DNA from: Lichenicola sp964236105
GTDB taxonomy: Bacteria > Pseudomonadota > Alphaproteobacteria > Acetobacterales > Acetobacteraceae
DNA length: 64,000 nt
Assembly (NCBI GenBank): GCA_964236105.1
Contig: CAXSBC010000001.1
Coordinates: forward strand, 248,001-312,000
Reading direction: 5' to 3'
Shown: one piece after another, positions 35,683 through 43,775 of the stretch
How the letters are laid out: each line of letters opens with the position of its first letter
Position numbering within the stretch: position 1 is the stretch's first letter
Notes under the pieces: generated by a model
Told to the model about the DNA's origin: nothing
What the model saw: only the letters and a program-made list of their open reading frames with translations
The model's database searches: none
Translations under genes and position numbers: made by a program

Positions 35683-37128
35683 CTAGGACGGGTCGCGCAT
35701 GCCCTCGGTGACGGTCGGGATCACCGTGCTCAGCATGTACTGCAGGATCGTGCGCTTGCCGACATTGATGTCGGACACGACAACCATGCCCGAGCTCGGC
35801 TTGAAGTTGCGCGGCACGCCATGCAGCGAATAACGGTCGATCCGCATGCGCACACGGTAGAACGACGTCGTGGCGCCGCCCGGCGTGGTCATGCCGTTCG
35901 CAGGCGCCGCCGCGGTGGAGGCCTGCACCTGATCCTGCGAGAAGGCGTCCGAGCTGATGTTGGTGACGGTGGCGTCGGCGCCGCCGTACTGCACGTAGGA
36001 GAAGGTCTGGAACTTGACCTGCGCCTTGTCGCCGAGCTGGACGTAGCCGGCCTGATCGACCGGCAGACGCGCCTCGATCTCGAGCGGCGAGTCGAGCGGC
36101 GTCAGCGTCATGAACTGCTGCGCGGTGGTGATCACCGATCCCACCGAGACCTTGGCGATGTTGAGCACCACCGCGTCGCGGTCCGCCCGCATCACGATCA
36201 GGCTCTTCTGCAGCTTGGCCTTCTCGTACTCGCCGCGCGCCTCGTAGAACTTGCGCTGCGCGTCGGTGAGAGCCTGATACGTGTCGGCCTTGCTGCTCTG
36301 GATATAGCCGTCACGTTCGGCGACCATCGCGACCAGCTTGTTGTGCGCCGATGCGGCACTCTGCTGCGCGCTGATCTGCGAGCGCTCCAGCTCCATCAGC
36401 TCGTCCTGCGAGGCGAGCGAGTTCAGGCGCGAGCCGACCTGATCGCGCTGCAGCTCGACGCGCATGTTGTGCACGTCGGACGCCACCTTGACCCGGCTGG
36501 TGTACAGGGCGGCACTCGCCTGGAACCCGACCAGGTCGCTCTGCAGGCCGGCGATCTGCTGCTCGTAGTTCACCAGCTTGGACGCGTAGCTCGACTTGCG
36601 ACGCAGGAAGATCGCCGCCTGCTGCGTCGAGGCCGGATTGGCGGTGTCGGCCAGGTAGTCCCGGCCGTTCACCTCGGCGGTCAGGCGATCGACCTCCGCC
36701 TGCAGGCTCGAGGTCTGGCTGCCCAGGCTGGCGACATCGGCATCGGTGGTGGTGGGATCGAGATGCGCCAGCACCTGGCCCTTGCGGACGACGTCGCCCT
36801 CATGGACGTTGATCGAGCGCACGATCGAGGTCTCGAGCGGCTGCACGACGATGGTGGGATCGGTCGAGACCAGCGCGCCGTTGGCCGTCACCACGCGGTT
36901 GATCGGGAACAGCGACAGCACCAGGAGGCCGGCGAGCGACATCGAGGAGATGATCCAGGTGATGTAGCGGGCCGACGCGGTGGGCGGCATCGCCGCCATC
37001 GCGGCGCTGGGCGAGTGGAACTCCAGCAGGGCGGGCGGCATGTCGTCGTTGCTGTTGCCGCCGCGACGGCGCAGGGCGGTGCCCTTCTGCTCGTCGCCGT
37101 GCGGAACGAGGCTGGTGGATTCGCTCAT
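35683..37128 (-). CDS. HlyD-family periplasmic adaptor of a type I secretion system
   Basis: A 481-residue membrane-fusion protein linking the inner-membrane ABC exporter to an outer-membrane TolC-type channel. After a short cytoplasmic start (about 55 residues), one membrane helix lies at about 57-77 (WIISSMSLAGLLVLSLFP). The lipoyl half-motif VVQPLETSIVRSINVHEGDVV and a long coiled coil follow (about 125-315), then the second lipoyl half and beta-barrel (LEIEARLPVDQAGYVQLGD). It lies two bases downstream of the ABC gene, so they are one operon. No TolC-like gene is in the window. Confidence 0.93.
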   Translation of the reverse strand: MSESTSLVPHGDEQKGTALRRRGGNSNDDMPPALLEFHSPSAAMAAMPPTASARYITWIISSMSLAGLLVLSLFPINRVVTANGALVSTDPTIVVQPLETSIVRSINVHEGDVVRKGQVLAHLDPTTTDADVASLGSQTSSLQAEVDRLTAEVNGRDYLADTANPASTQQAAIFLRRKSSYASKLVNYEQQIAGLQSDLVGFQASAALYTSRVKVASDVHNMRVELQRDQVGSRLNSLASQDELMELERSQISAQQSAASAHNKLVAMVAERDGYIQSSKADTYQALTDAQRKFYEARGEYEKAKLQKSLIVMRADRDAVVLNIAKVSVGSVITTAQQFMTLTPLDSPLEIEARLPVDQAGYVQLGDKAQVKFQTFSYVQYGGADATVTNISSDAFSQDQVQASTAAAPANGMTTPGGATTSFYRVRMRIDRYSLHGVPRNFKPSSGMVVVSDINVGKRTILQYMLSTVIPTVTEGMRDPS

Positions 37129-37130
37129 GA

Positions 37131-39395
37131 TCAGTCGCCCTCGGCCAGCATCGGCGCGGGACCGGCATTGCGGTCCGCGTTCATGTGACGGTTCTGCTGC
37201 AGCCAGAGCTGGCGATAGATCGCGCAGCGCTCGACCAGCACGTTATGCGGCGCGATGTCGTTCACCTTGCCCTGCTCCATGACCAGGATCTGGTCGCAAT
37301 CCACCAGCGACGACAGCCTGTGCGAGACGATCACCATGGTGCGGCCCTTGCCGATGCGCGCGAGGTTGGCGTTCACCAGCGCCTCGCTCTCCGGATCGAG
37401 CGCCGACGTCGCCTCGTCCAGGATCAGCAGCTTGGGGTCGGAGATCAGCGCGCGCGCGATCGCCAGCCGCTGCTTCTGCCCGCCCGAGATGTTGGTCGAG
37501 CCTTCCTCGATGAAGGTCTCGTAGCCGGCCGGCATGCGCTCGATGAACTCCTCGGCGCCCGCAAGGCGTGCCGCGCGCACCACGTCGTCCAGCGTCAGGC
37601 CGGGACGGCCGGCGGTGATGTTGTCGCGTATGGTGCCGCGGAACAGGAAGTTGTCCTGCAGCACCACGCCGAAGGAGCGGCGCAGATGGTTCAGGTTGAT
37701 CTCGCGCATGTCGACGCCGTCGAGCTTCAGGTAGCCGGTGTAGCTGCGGCTCACACCCTGCAGCAGGCGGGTCACGGTGGACTTGCCCGAGCCCGAGCGC
37801 CCGACCACGCCCAGCATGGTGCCGGCCGGGATCTCGAAGTTGAGGTCGTCGAGCGCCTTGTTGGGCGCGCCGGGGTAGGAGAAGTTCACGTCGATGAAGG
37901 CGAGCCCGCCCAGGATCTTCGGCCGCATGCCGGTGGTCAGCGCGCGGGTCTCGGTCGGGTTGTTCAGCACCGAGCCGACCTCGCCGAGCGAGGCGCGCAC
38001 CTCGGTGAAGTCCTCGAGCAGACGGGCGAAGCCCACCAGCGGCGAGGCGACGCGGCCGCCCAGCATCATGAACGCCACCAGCCCGCCGGCGCCGACCGAG
38101 CTGCCGGTGGTGTCGGTGAGCGCGATGTAGGCGCCGACCAGCAGCACGCCGCGGCTGATGAACATCTCGATCGGCATGATGATGGTCTGCGGCCAGTTGC
38201 TCATCCGCCCGGCGGCGAGCTTCCAGCGCGTGACCTCGGCGGTCTTCTCGTCCCATTCCTGCCGGCGCGCCGGCTCCAGGGCCAGCGTCTTGAGGGTGCG
38301 GATGCCGGCGATCGACTCGTACATCACCGAGCCGCGCTCCATTTCCGCATTGGTCACCCGGCCGACATAGTAGCTCACCGGACCCATGAAGATCACGACG
38401 ATCAGCCCGATGGCGCCGGCGGCGGCCAGCACCATCCAGGCCAGCGTCGAGCTCAGGAAGAACAGGAACGGCAGGATCAGCACCAGGGTGAACATGTCGA
38501 GGAAGGTGCGCAGCAGCGACCCCGTCATGAAGTCGCGCACCTTGTAGATCGCCATCACCCGGCCGATGACCTGGCCGGTCTGCTGGCGCTCGAAATATTC
38601 CAGCGGCAGCGCCAGCAGCCGGTTGAACACGTGGATGCTGATGCGGCTGTCGATGCGCGCCGTCATCACCAGCACCAGCTCGCGCCGCGCGTAGCTCAGC
38701 AGCGTCTCGTAGAAGGTGATGGTCACCAGGATCATGGAGATCGAGAACAGGGTGGCGAGCGAATGCTGGCCGATCACCTTGTTGATCACCTGCATGATGA
38801 TCAGCGCCGGCAGGATGGTCAGCACCGACAGCACCATGGAGGCGAGCATGATGTCGCGCAGCGACTTCTTCTCGCGCATCACCACGCGGGTCAGCCAGCG
38901 CACGTCCACCGGCGATTCCGCCTCGGCCTGGCTGCGCGCCCGGCGCACAAGCAGCACGTCGCCGGTCCAGACCTGGCTCAGGCGCAGCTCGTCGACGGCG
39001 ATCAGCGGCTCGCTCTCGCCGCCCATCGGATCGCGCAGCCACACCACGCCGCGCCCGAGATCGGCGGACACGAACAGCCCGGCCGAGCCGTCCTTGAACA
39101 TCAGCACGATCGGCGGCGTGTTGTTCATGCGCAGCAGGTAGCGCCACTTCAGGTGCATGCCGCGCGCGACCATGCCCTGGTCGCTCAGCCAGCGCACCAG
39201 CGTCGCCGGCGACGGCGACGGCTCGTTCGGCTCCGCCTGGAACGTCTTCGGATCGAGCTCGGTGCCGTGATACTTGGCAGCCGCCATGGTGGCACGCAGC
39301 CGGATCGTCAGCGGATCGGGACCCCTGGCACCATGGGCGGCAGCGGGGCTTCCGGACGGGATTCCGAGGTCGCCGGCGTCGTTGCGTTGATCCAC
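37131..39395 (-). CDS. type I secretion ABC exporter with C39-like domain
   Basis: A 754-residue fused membrane-ATPase subunit. Residues about 30-150 form a C39-peptidase-like domain without the catalytic cysteine (LVRWLSDQGMVARGMHLKWR region), as in HlyB-type exporters that carry unprocessed substrates. Six membrane helices follow (about 180-450). The ATPase has GRSGSGKST, the signature NISGGQKQRLAIARAL and LLILDEATSALD. The start is a GTG at 39395 with AGGGA six bases upstream. Its partner HlyD gene follows after two bases. Candidate cargo is not encoded next to it; the Hint protein at 43776 is one possibility. Confidence 0.93.
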   Translation of the reverse strand: MDQRNDAGDLGIPSGSPAAAHGARGPDPLTIRLRATMAAAKYHGTELDPKTFQAEPNEPSPSPATLVRWLSDQGMVARGMHLKWRYLLRMNNTPPIVLMFKDGSAGLFVSADLGRGVVWLRDPMGGESEPLIAVDELRLSQVWTGDVLLVRRARSQAEAESPVDVRWLTRVVMREKKSLRDIMLASMVLSVLTILPALIIMQVINKVIGQHSLATLFSISMILVTITFYETLLSYARRELVLVMTARIDSRISIHVFNRLLALPLEYFERQQTGQVIGRVMAIYKVRDFMTGSLLRTFLDMFTLVLILPFLFFLSSTLAWMVLAAAGAIGLIVVIFMGPVSYYVGRVTNAEMERGSVMYESIAGIRTLKTLALEPARRQEWDEKTAEVTRWKLAAGRMSNWPQTIIMPIEMFISRGVLLVGAYIALTDTTGSSVGAGGLVAFMMLGGRVASPLVGFARLLEDFTEVRASLGEVGSVLNNPTETRALTTGMRPKILGGLAFIDVNFSYPGAPNKALDDLNFEIPAGTMLGVVGRSGSGKSTVTRLLQGVSRSYTGYLKLDGVDMREINLNHLRRSFGVVLQDNFLFRGTIRDNITAGRPGLTLDDVVRAARLAGAEEFIERMPAGYETFIEEGSTNISGGQKQRLAIARALISDPKLLILDEATSALDPESEALVNANLARIGKGRTMVIVSHRLSSLVDCDQILVMEQGKVNDIAPHNVLVERCAIYRQLWLQQNRHMNADRNAGPAPMLAEGD

Positions 39396-39484
39396 AGGAT
39401 TCCCTTTGTCAGGACGCCGCCGGGTTCAGGAGCTTGCCCGGTCGAAACGCGCAGTCGCCACAGATGCGGCTTACACGGACAACC

Positions 39485-39513
39485 CTAGCATGCAATGGCC
39501 ATGGATTAATCAA
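39485..39513 (-). promoter_or_regulatory. possible promoter of the type I secretion operon
   Basis: On the minus strand TTGATT (39513-39508) and TGCTAG (39490-39485) are spaced by 17 bases, about 90 bases before the GTG start. The boxes overlap the end of the upstream gene (stop at 39506-39508). This is one of the few AT-rich patches in the region, but the match is moderate. Confidence 0.35.
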
Positions 39514-39925
39514 TTTTTTGCTCATCGCCGTCGCGCCGGTAGCGTCCGGCCAGCAGCGGGTCGCGCAGGAGCAGGTCCGACGCGGCCTGCAGGGCAGCCG
39601 CGCGCAGCACCAGCGTCACCCGCCGGAACAGGATCAGCTCGCCGGTCGCCCGCTGCCGGAACAGCTCGGACAGCGACCACGCGAGCGGCGCCCGCCCGGC
39701 ACAGCAGGCGCAGCCGGCGGTGTGCGAGAGCGGTGCCGCGGCCGCATCCGCGGCCAGGCGGCGCACCGCCGCCCAGCCTGCCGGAACCGCTGCGGGCAAC
39801 CCGGCCTCGGCGTCGCCCAGCAGCACGAGCACGCCGCACGCATCCCCCTCCGCCAGATCCGCGACATCCTCCGTCCGGTCGGGGACGGGGACGATCAGCA
39901 CCGGAATTCGTCCGTCGAGCCGCAT
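39506..39925 (-). CDS. CobW-like protein fragment family lacking the P-loop
   Basis: A 139-residue protein of unknown function. Residues 71-135 (GCACCAGRAPLAWSLSELFR, then a conserved-looking RDPLLAGRYR) align with the CxCC region of the CobW GTPase encoded at 61507-62511 (GCICCTVRGDLIRILGTLMK), sharing G-C-x-C-C-x-x-R, the leucine spacing and the following arginine. In CobW proteins this cysteine motif binds zinc or another metal. No GxxGxGKT Walker motif is present, so it cannot be an ordinary GTPase. AAGGA five to six bases before ATG 39925 supports the start. It is divergent from metH across 160 bases, in which I see no riboswitch. Confidence 0.7.
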   Translation of the reverse strand: MRLDGRIPVLIVPVPDRTEDVADLAEGDACGVLVLLGDAEAGLPAAVPAGWAAVRRLAADAAAAPLSHTAGCACCAGRAPLAWSLSELFRQRATGELILFRRVTLVLRAAALQAASDLLLRDPLLAGRYRRDGDEQKID

Positions 39926-40085
39926 CGCTATCCTTTCCGTGACGGCCGACCTGCTGGACACCGGCCGCAGGCTTTGTGAGAACCCTCGGTCCCCGCTTCC
40001 ATCAACACGTAGGCATCCCAACGCGCCGCCGCATCCCGCCCGGCCGGGCTGCCGGCAGAAGCGGGCCGCCACGAACAGGACCCGA

Positions 40086-43000
40086 ATGACCCGCCCTCAC
40101 CTCCTCGATGTCCTGAAGGACCAGATCCTGCTCTGCGACGGCGGCATGGGCTCGCGCGTGCAGATGCTCGACCTGCAGGTGGAGGCCGACTACTGGAACC
40201 GCGAGAACTGCACCGAGGTGCTCAACCTGTCCCGGCCCGAGCTGGTGCGCGACATCCATCGCGGCTACTTCGAGGCGGGCGCCGACATGGTGGAAACCAA
40301 CAGCTTCGGCGGCTCGCCGATCACCCTGGCCGAGTTCGATCTGGCCGACCGCACCCATGAGATCAACAAGATCGCCGGCGAGCTCGCGCGCGAGGCGGCG
40401 GACAGCTTCTCCGACGGCCGCCACCGCTACGTGCTGGGCTCGATCGGGCCCGGCACCAAGCTGCCCTCGCTCGGCAACATCGCCTACGATCCGCTGGAGG
40501 CCGCCCTCGCCGCGCAGTGCCGCGGCCTGATCGCCGGCGGGGTGGACGCGCTGCTGATCGAGACCTGCCAGGACACGCTGCAGATCAAGGCGGCCGTCAA
40601 CGGCGCCAAGATCGCGCGGCTCGAGGCCGGCACCGACACGCCGATCTTCGTGCAGGTGACGGTCGAGACCACAGGCACCCTGCTGGTCGGGCCCGACATC
40701 GCGGCGGCGGCCACCGCCATCCACGCCCTCGACGTGCCGCTGATCGGGCTCAACTGCGCCACCGGGCCGCAGGAGATGTCCGAGCACGTGCGCTGGCTCG
40801 CCGCCAACTGGCCGCGGCTGATCTCGGTGCAGCCCAACGCCGGGCTGCCGGAGCTGGTCGACGGCAAGACGCACTACCCGCTGGGGGCTGCCGAGATGGC
40901 GAGCTGGATCGAGCGCTTCATCGAGGAGGACGGGCTCAACCTGGTCGGCGGCTGCTGCGGCACCTCCATCCCCCACATCCAGGCGCTGGACGCGATGCTG
41001 CGCGGCCGCGCGGGCTCGGGGCACCGGCCGCGCCCGGTCGCCCGCAGCCCGGTCTGGATCCCCTCGGTCGCCAGCCTGTACGGCCAGACCCCGCTCAGGC
41101 AGGAGAACAGCTACTTCTCGATCGGCGAGCGCTGCAACGCCAACGGCTCAAGGAAGTGGCGCGAGCTGCAGGAGACCGGCGACTGGGACGGCTGCGTCGC
41201 GGTCGGACGCGAGCAGGCGGCCGAGGGCTCGAACGCGCTCGACGTCTGCACCGCCTTCGTCGGCCGCGACGAGGTCATGGAGATGGACGAGGTGGTGCGC
41301 CGCTTCACCGCCTCGGTGAACGCGCCGCTGGTGATCGACAGCACCGAAACGCCGGTGATCGAGAGCGCGCTGAAGCTGCATGGCGGCAAGCCGATCATCA
41401 ACTCGATCAATTTCGAGGATGGCGAGGACACCGCCGCCGAGCGCCTGATCCTCGCGCGCAGGTTCGGCGCCGCGATCGTGGCGCTGACCATCGACGAGCA
41501 CGGCATGGCCAAGACGCCGGCCGACAAGCTGCGCATCGCCGAGCGGCTGGTCGCGTTCGCCTGCGACACGCACGGGCTGCCGCAATCGGACCTGCTGATC
41601 GACCCGCTGGTGCTGACGATCGCCACCGGCATGGAGGATGACCGCAAGCTCGGCCAGTGGACGCTGGAAGGCATCAAGGCCATTCGCGACAGGTTCCCCG
41701 ACGTGCAGATCGTGCTGGGGCTGTCGAACGTGAGCTTCGGGCTCAATCCTGCTGCCCGGGCGGTGCTGAACTCGGTGTTCCTCGACCATGCGGTGCGCGC
41801 CGGCATGACGGCCGCCATCGTGCACGTCAGCAAGATCCGCCCGCTGCACCTGATCCCGCCCGAGGAGGTGCAGGTGATGGAGGACCTGATCTTCGACCGT
41901 CGCGCCGAGGACTACGATCCGCTGCAGAAGGTGCTGGCGATGTTCGCCGAGCGCAAGTTGGCGGACGCGGTCAAGAAGGTGCGCGCCGACACGGTCGAGG
42001 GCCGCCTGCGCGACCGCATCGTCGATGGCGACCGCAAGGGGCTGGAGGCCGAGCTCGACGAGGCGCGCGGGCGGATGCCGCCGCTCGACATCATCAACAC
42101 CATCCTGCTCGACGGCATGAAGACGGTGGGCGAGCTGTTCGGCTCGGGCAAGATGCAGCTGCCGTTCGTGCTGCAGTCGGCCGAGACCATGAAGGCGGCG
42201 GTGGCGCATCTGGAGCCGCACATGGAGCGCGTCGAGGGCCAGACGCGAGGCACCATCGTGCTCGCCACGGTCAAGGGCGACGTGCACGACATCGGCAAGA
42301 ACCTGGTCGACATCATCCTGACCAACAACGGCTACCGGGTCTGCAACCTCGGCATCAAGGTGCCGCTCGCCGACATGATCGCGGCCGTGCGGTCGGAAAA
42401 GGCCGACGCCATCGGCATGTCCGGCCTGCTGGTGAAGTCGACCGTGGTGATGCGCGAGAACCTGGAGGAGATGGCGCGCCAGGGGCTGGACATCCCGGTG
42501 CTGCTGGGCGGCGCCGCGCTGACCCGCAACTATGTCGAGGAGGAGTGCGTCGCGGCCTATGGCGGCAGCGGCAATGGCGGCCGCGTCGCCTATGCGCGCG
42601 ATGCGTTCGACGGGCTGACGCTGATGGACAAGGTCGCCACCGGCGAGCTCGACACCTATCTCGGCGCCATCCAGTCGCGCCGGCAGGGCAAGGGACGCAC
42701 GGCCAAGCGGACGCCGGAGCTGGCCGAGGCGCGCGGCTTCCGGCCGATCGACCTGCCCGCAGCGCAGGCCCGGCGTCGCGGGCTGAACCGCGGGCTGGTG
42801 GTGTCGGAGCCGCCCTTCTGGGGAGCGCGCGTGGTCGAGGCGACGCCGAACGCGGTGATCCCGTTCCTCAACGAGCGCAGCCTGTACCAGTTCCAGTGGG
42901 GCTTTCGCAAGCAGGGACGCTCGCTGGAGGAGTTCCTCGCCTGGGCCAAGGGGGAGCTGCGGCCGGTAATGAAGCGCATGCTGGCCTTGTGCGCCGAGCA

Positions 43001-43589
43001 GGACATCCTGAGGCCGCAGGCGATCTACGGCTACTGGAAGGCGGCAGGCCAGGGCAACGAGCTGATCCTGTTCGAGCCGGACGGCACCACCGAGGCCGTC
43101 CGCTTCGCGCTCCCCCGGCAGCCGCGCGAGGATGGCGCCTGCATCGCCGACTTCGTGCGCGACGTCGACGACGACGTCCGCGACGTGGTGGGGCTGCAGG
43201 TGGTGACGGTCGGCCAGAAGGCCTCCGACGTCGCCCGCACCTGGTTCGAGGCGAACCGCTACCAGGACTACCTGTATCTGCACGGGCTGTCGGTGGAGAT
43301 GGCGGAAGCGATGGCGGAGTACGCCCACAAGCGCATGCGCGCCGAGCTCGGCTTCGCGGGCGAGGACGACCGCGACATGGACCGGCTGCTTTCCCAGGGC
43401 TATCGCGGCTCGCGCTATTCGTTCGGCTATCCCGCCTGCCCGAAGCTCGAGGATCAGGAGCCGCTGCTGCGGCTGCTGGACGCCGAGCGGGTCGGCGTCA
43501 GCCTGTCGGACGGCTGGCAGCTGCATCCGGAGCAATCCACCAGCGCGCTCGTGCTGTTCAACCCGGCGGCGAAATACTTCTCCGTCTAG
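40086..43589 (+). CDS. metH: cobalamin-dependent methionine synthase MetH
   Basis: MetH methylates homocysteine using 5-methyl-tetrahydrofolate and B12. The 1167-residue protein has all four modules. The homocysteine domain ends with the zinc pair C290-C291 (VGGCCGTS). The pterin domain follows (NSYFSIGERCNANGSRKW, about 341-358). The cobalamin domain has D-x-H-x-x-G with H734 (GDVHDIGKN) as cobalt ligand. The C-terminal reactivation domain binds S-adenosylmethionine (RYSFGYPACP near 1112-1121). ATG 40086 has AGGA five bases upstream. It depends on cobalamin, like QueG, and on the product of MetF. No terminator is evident after it. Confidence 0.97.
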   Translation: MTRPHLLDVLKDQILLCDGGMGSRVQMLDLQVEADYWNRENCTEVLNLSRPELVRDIHRGYFEAGADMVETNSFGGSPITLAEFDLADRTHEINKIAGELAREAADSFSDGRHRYVLGSIGPGTKLPSLGNIAYDPLEAALAAQCRGLIAGGVDALLIETCQDTLQIKAAVNGAKIARLEAGTDTPIFVQVTVETTGTLLVGPDIAAAATAIHALDVPLIGLNCATGPQEMSEHVRWLAANWPRLISVQPNAGLPELVDGKTHYPLGAAEMASWIERFIEEDGLNLVGGCCGTSIPHIQALDAMLRGRAGSGHRPRPVARSPVWIPSVASLYGQTPLRQENSYFSIGERCNANGSRKWRELQETGDWDGCVAVGREQAAEGSNALDVCTAFVGRDEVMEMDEVVRRFTASVNAPLVIDSTETPVIESALKLHGGKPIINSINFEDGEDTAAERLILARRFGAAIVALTIDEHGMAKTPADKLRIAERLVAFACDTHGLPQSDLLIDPLVLTIATGMEDDRKLGQWTLEGIKAIRDRFPDVQIVLGLSNVSFGLNPAARAVLNSVFLDHAVRAGMTAAIVHVSKIRPLHLIPPEEVQVMEDLIFDRRAEDYDPLQKVLAMFAERKLADAVKKVRADTVEGRLRDRIVDGDRKGLEAELDEARGRMPPLDIINTILLDGMKTVGELFGSGKMQLPFVLQSAETMKAAVAHLEPHMERVEGQTRGTIVLATVKGDVHDIGKNLVDIILTNNGYRVCNLGIKVPLADMIAAVRSEKADAIGMSGLLVKSTVVMRENLEEMARQGLDIPVLLGGAALTRNYVEEECVAAYGGSGNGGRVAYARDAFDGLTLMDKVATGELDTYLGAIQSRRQGKGRTAKRTPELAEARGFRPIDLPAAQARRRGLNRGLVVSEPPFWGARVVEATPNAVIPFLNERSLYQFQWGFRKQGRSLEEFLAWAKGELRPVMKRMLALCAEQDILRPQAIYGYWKAAGQGNELILFEPDGTTEAVRFALPRQPREDGACIADFVRDVDDDVRDVVGLQVVTVGQKASDVARTWFEANRYQDYLYLHGLSVEMAEAMAEYAHKRMRAELGFAGEDDRDMDRLLSQGYRGSRYSFGYPACPKLEDQEPLLRLLDAERVGVSLSDGWQLHPEQSTSALVLFNPAAKYFSV

Positions 43590-43670
43590 GCTGGCGGGTG
43601 GGTGGTCGGGACGTGCGGATTGCGAGGCAAGTGCCAGGAAAGCAGACGAACGGTCGGCCATGGACGATGA

Positions 43671-43685
43671 CTAACGTAGCGTTAG
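43671..43685. repeat. 15-bp palindrome upstream of the Hint gene
   Basis: CTAACG-TAG-CGTTAG is a perfect 6-bp inverted repeat with a 3-base centre, lying 91 bases before the Hint-protein ATG and eight bases before a possible -35 (TTGCGC at 43693). The position fits a regulator-binding site. The palindrome is AT-richer than its surroundings. Confidence 0.5.
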
Positions 43686-43692
43686 AATTTCG

Positions 43693-43721
43693 TTGCGCGA
43701 TCGCTATCACCGCCGCTAAGC
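43693..43721 (+). promoter_or_regulatory. possible promoter of the Hint-domain gene
   Basis: TTGCGC (43693-43698) and CTAAGC (43716-43721) are spaced by 17 bases, about 54 bases before the start codon. The -10 is weak. The palindrome at 43671-43685 lies immediately upstream. Confidence 0.35.
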
Positions 43722-43775
43722 CTTGCGCTTCCGCGTGGAGACGAAACCGCGCTCTGCTCGATGGAGAACACGATC

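Noticed and set aside
39926..40085. Cobalamin, SAM or SAH riboswitch before metH
   Set aside because: The gap lacks recognisable conserved blocks of these classes; a covariance-model search would be decisive.
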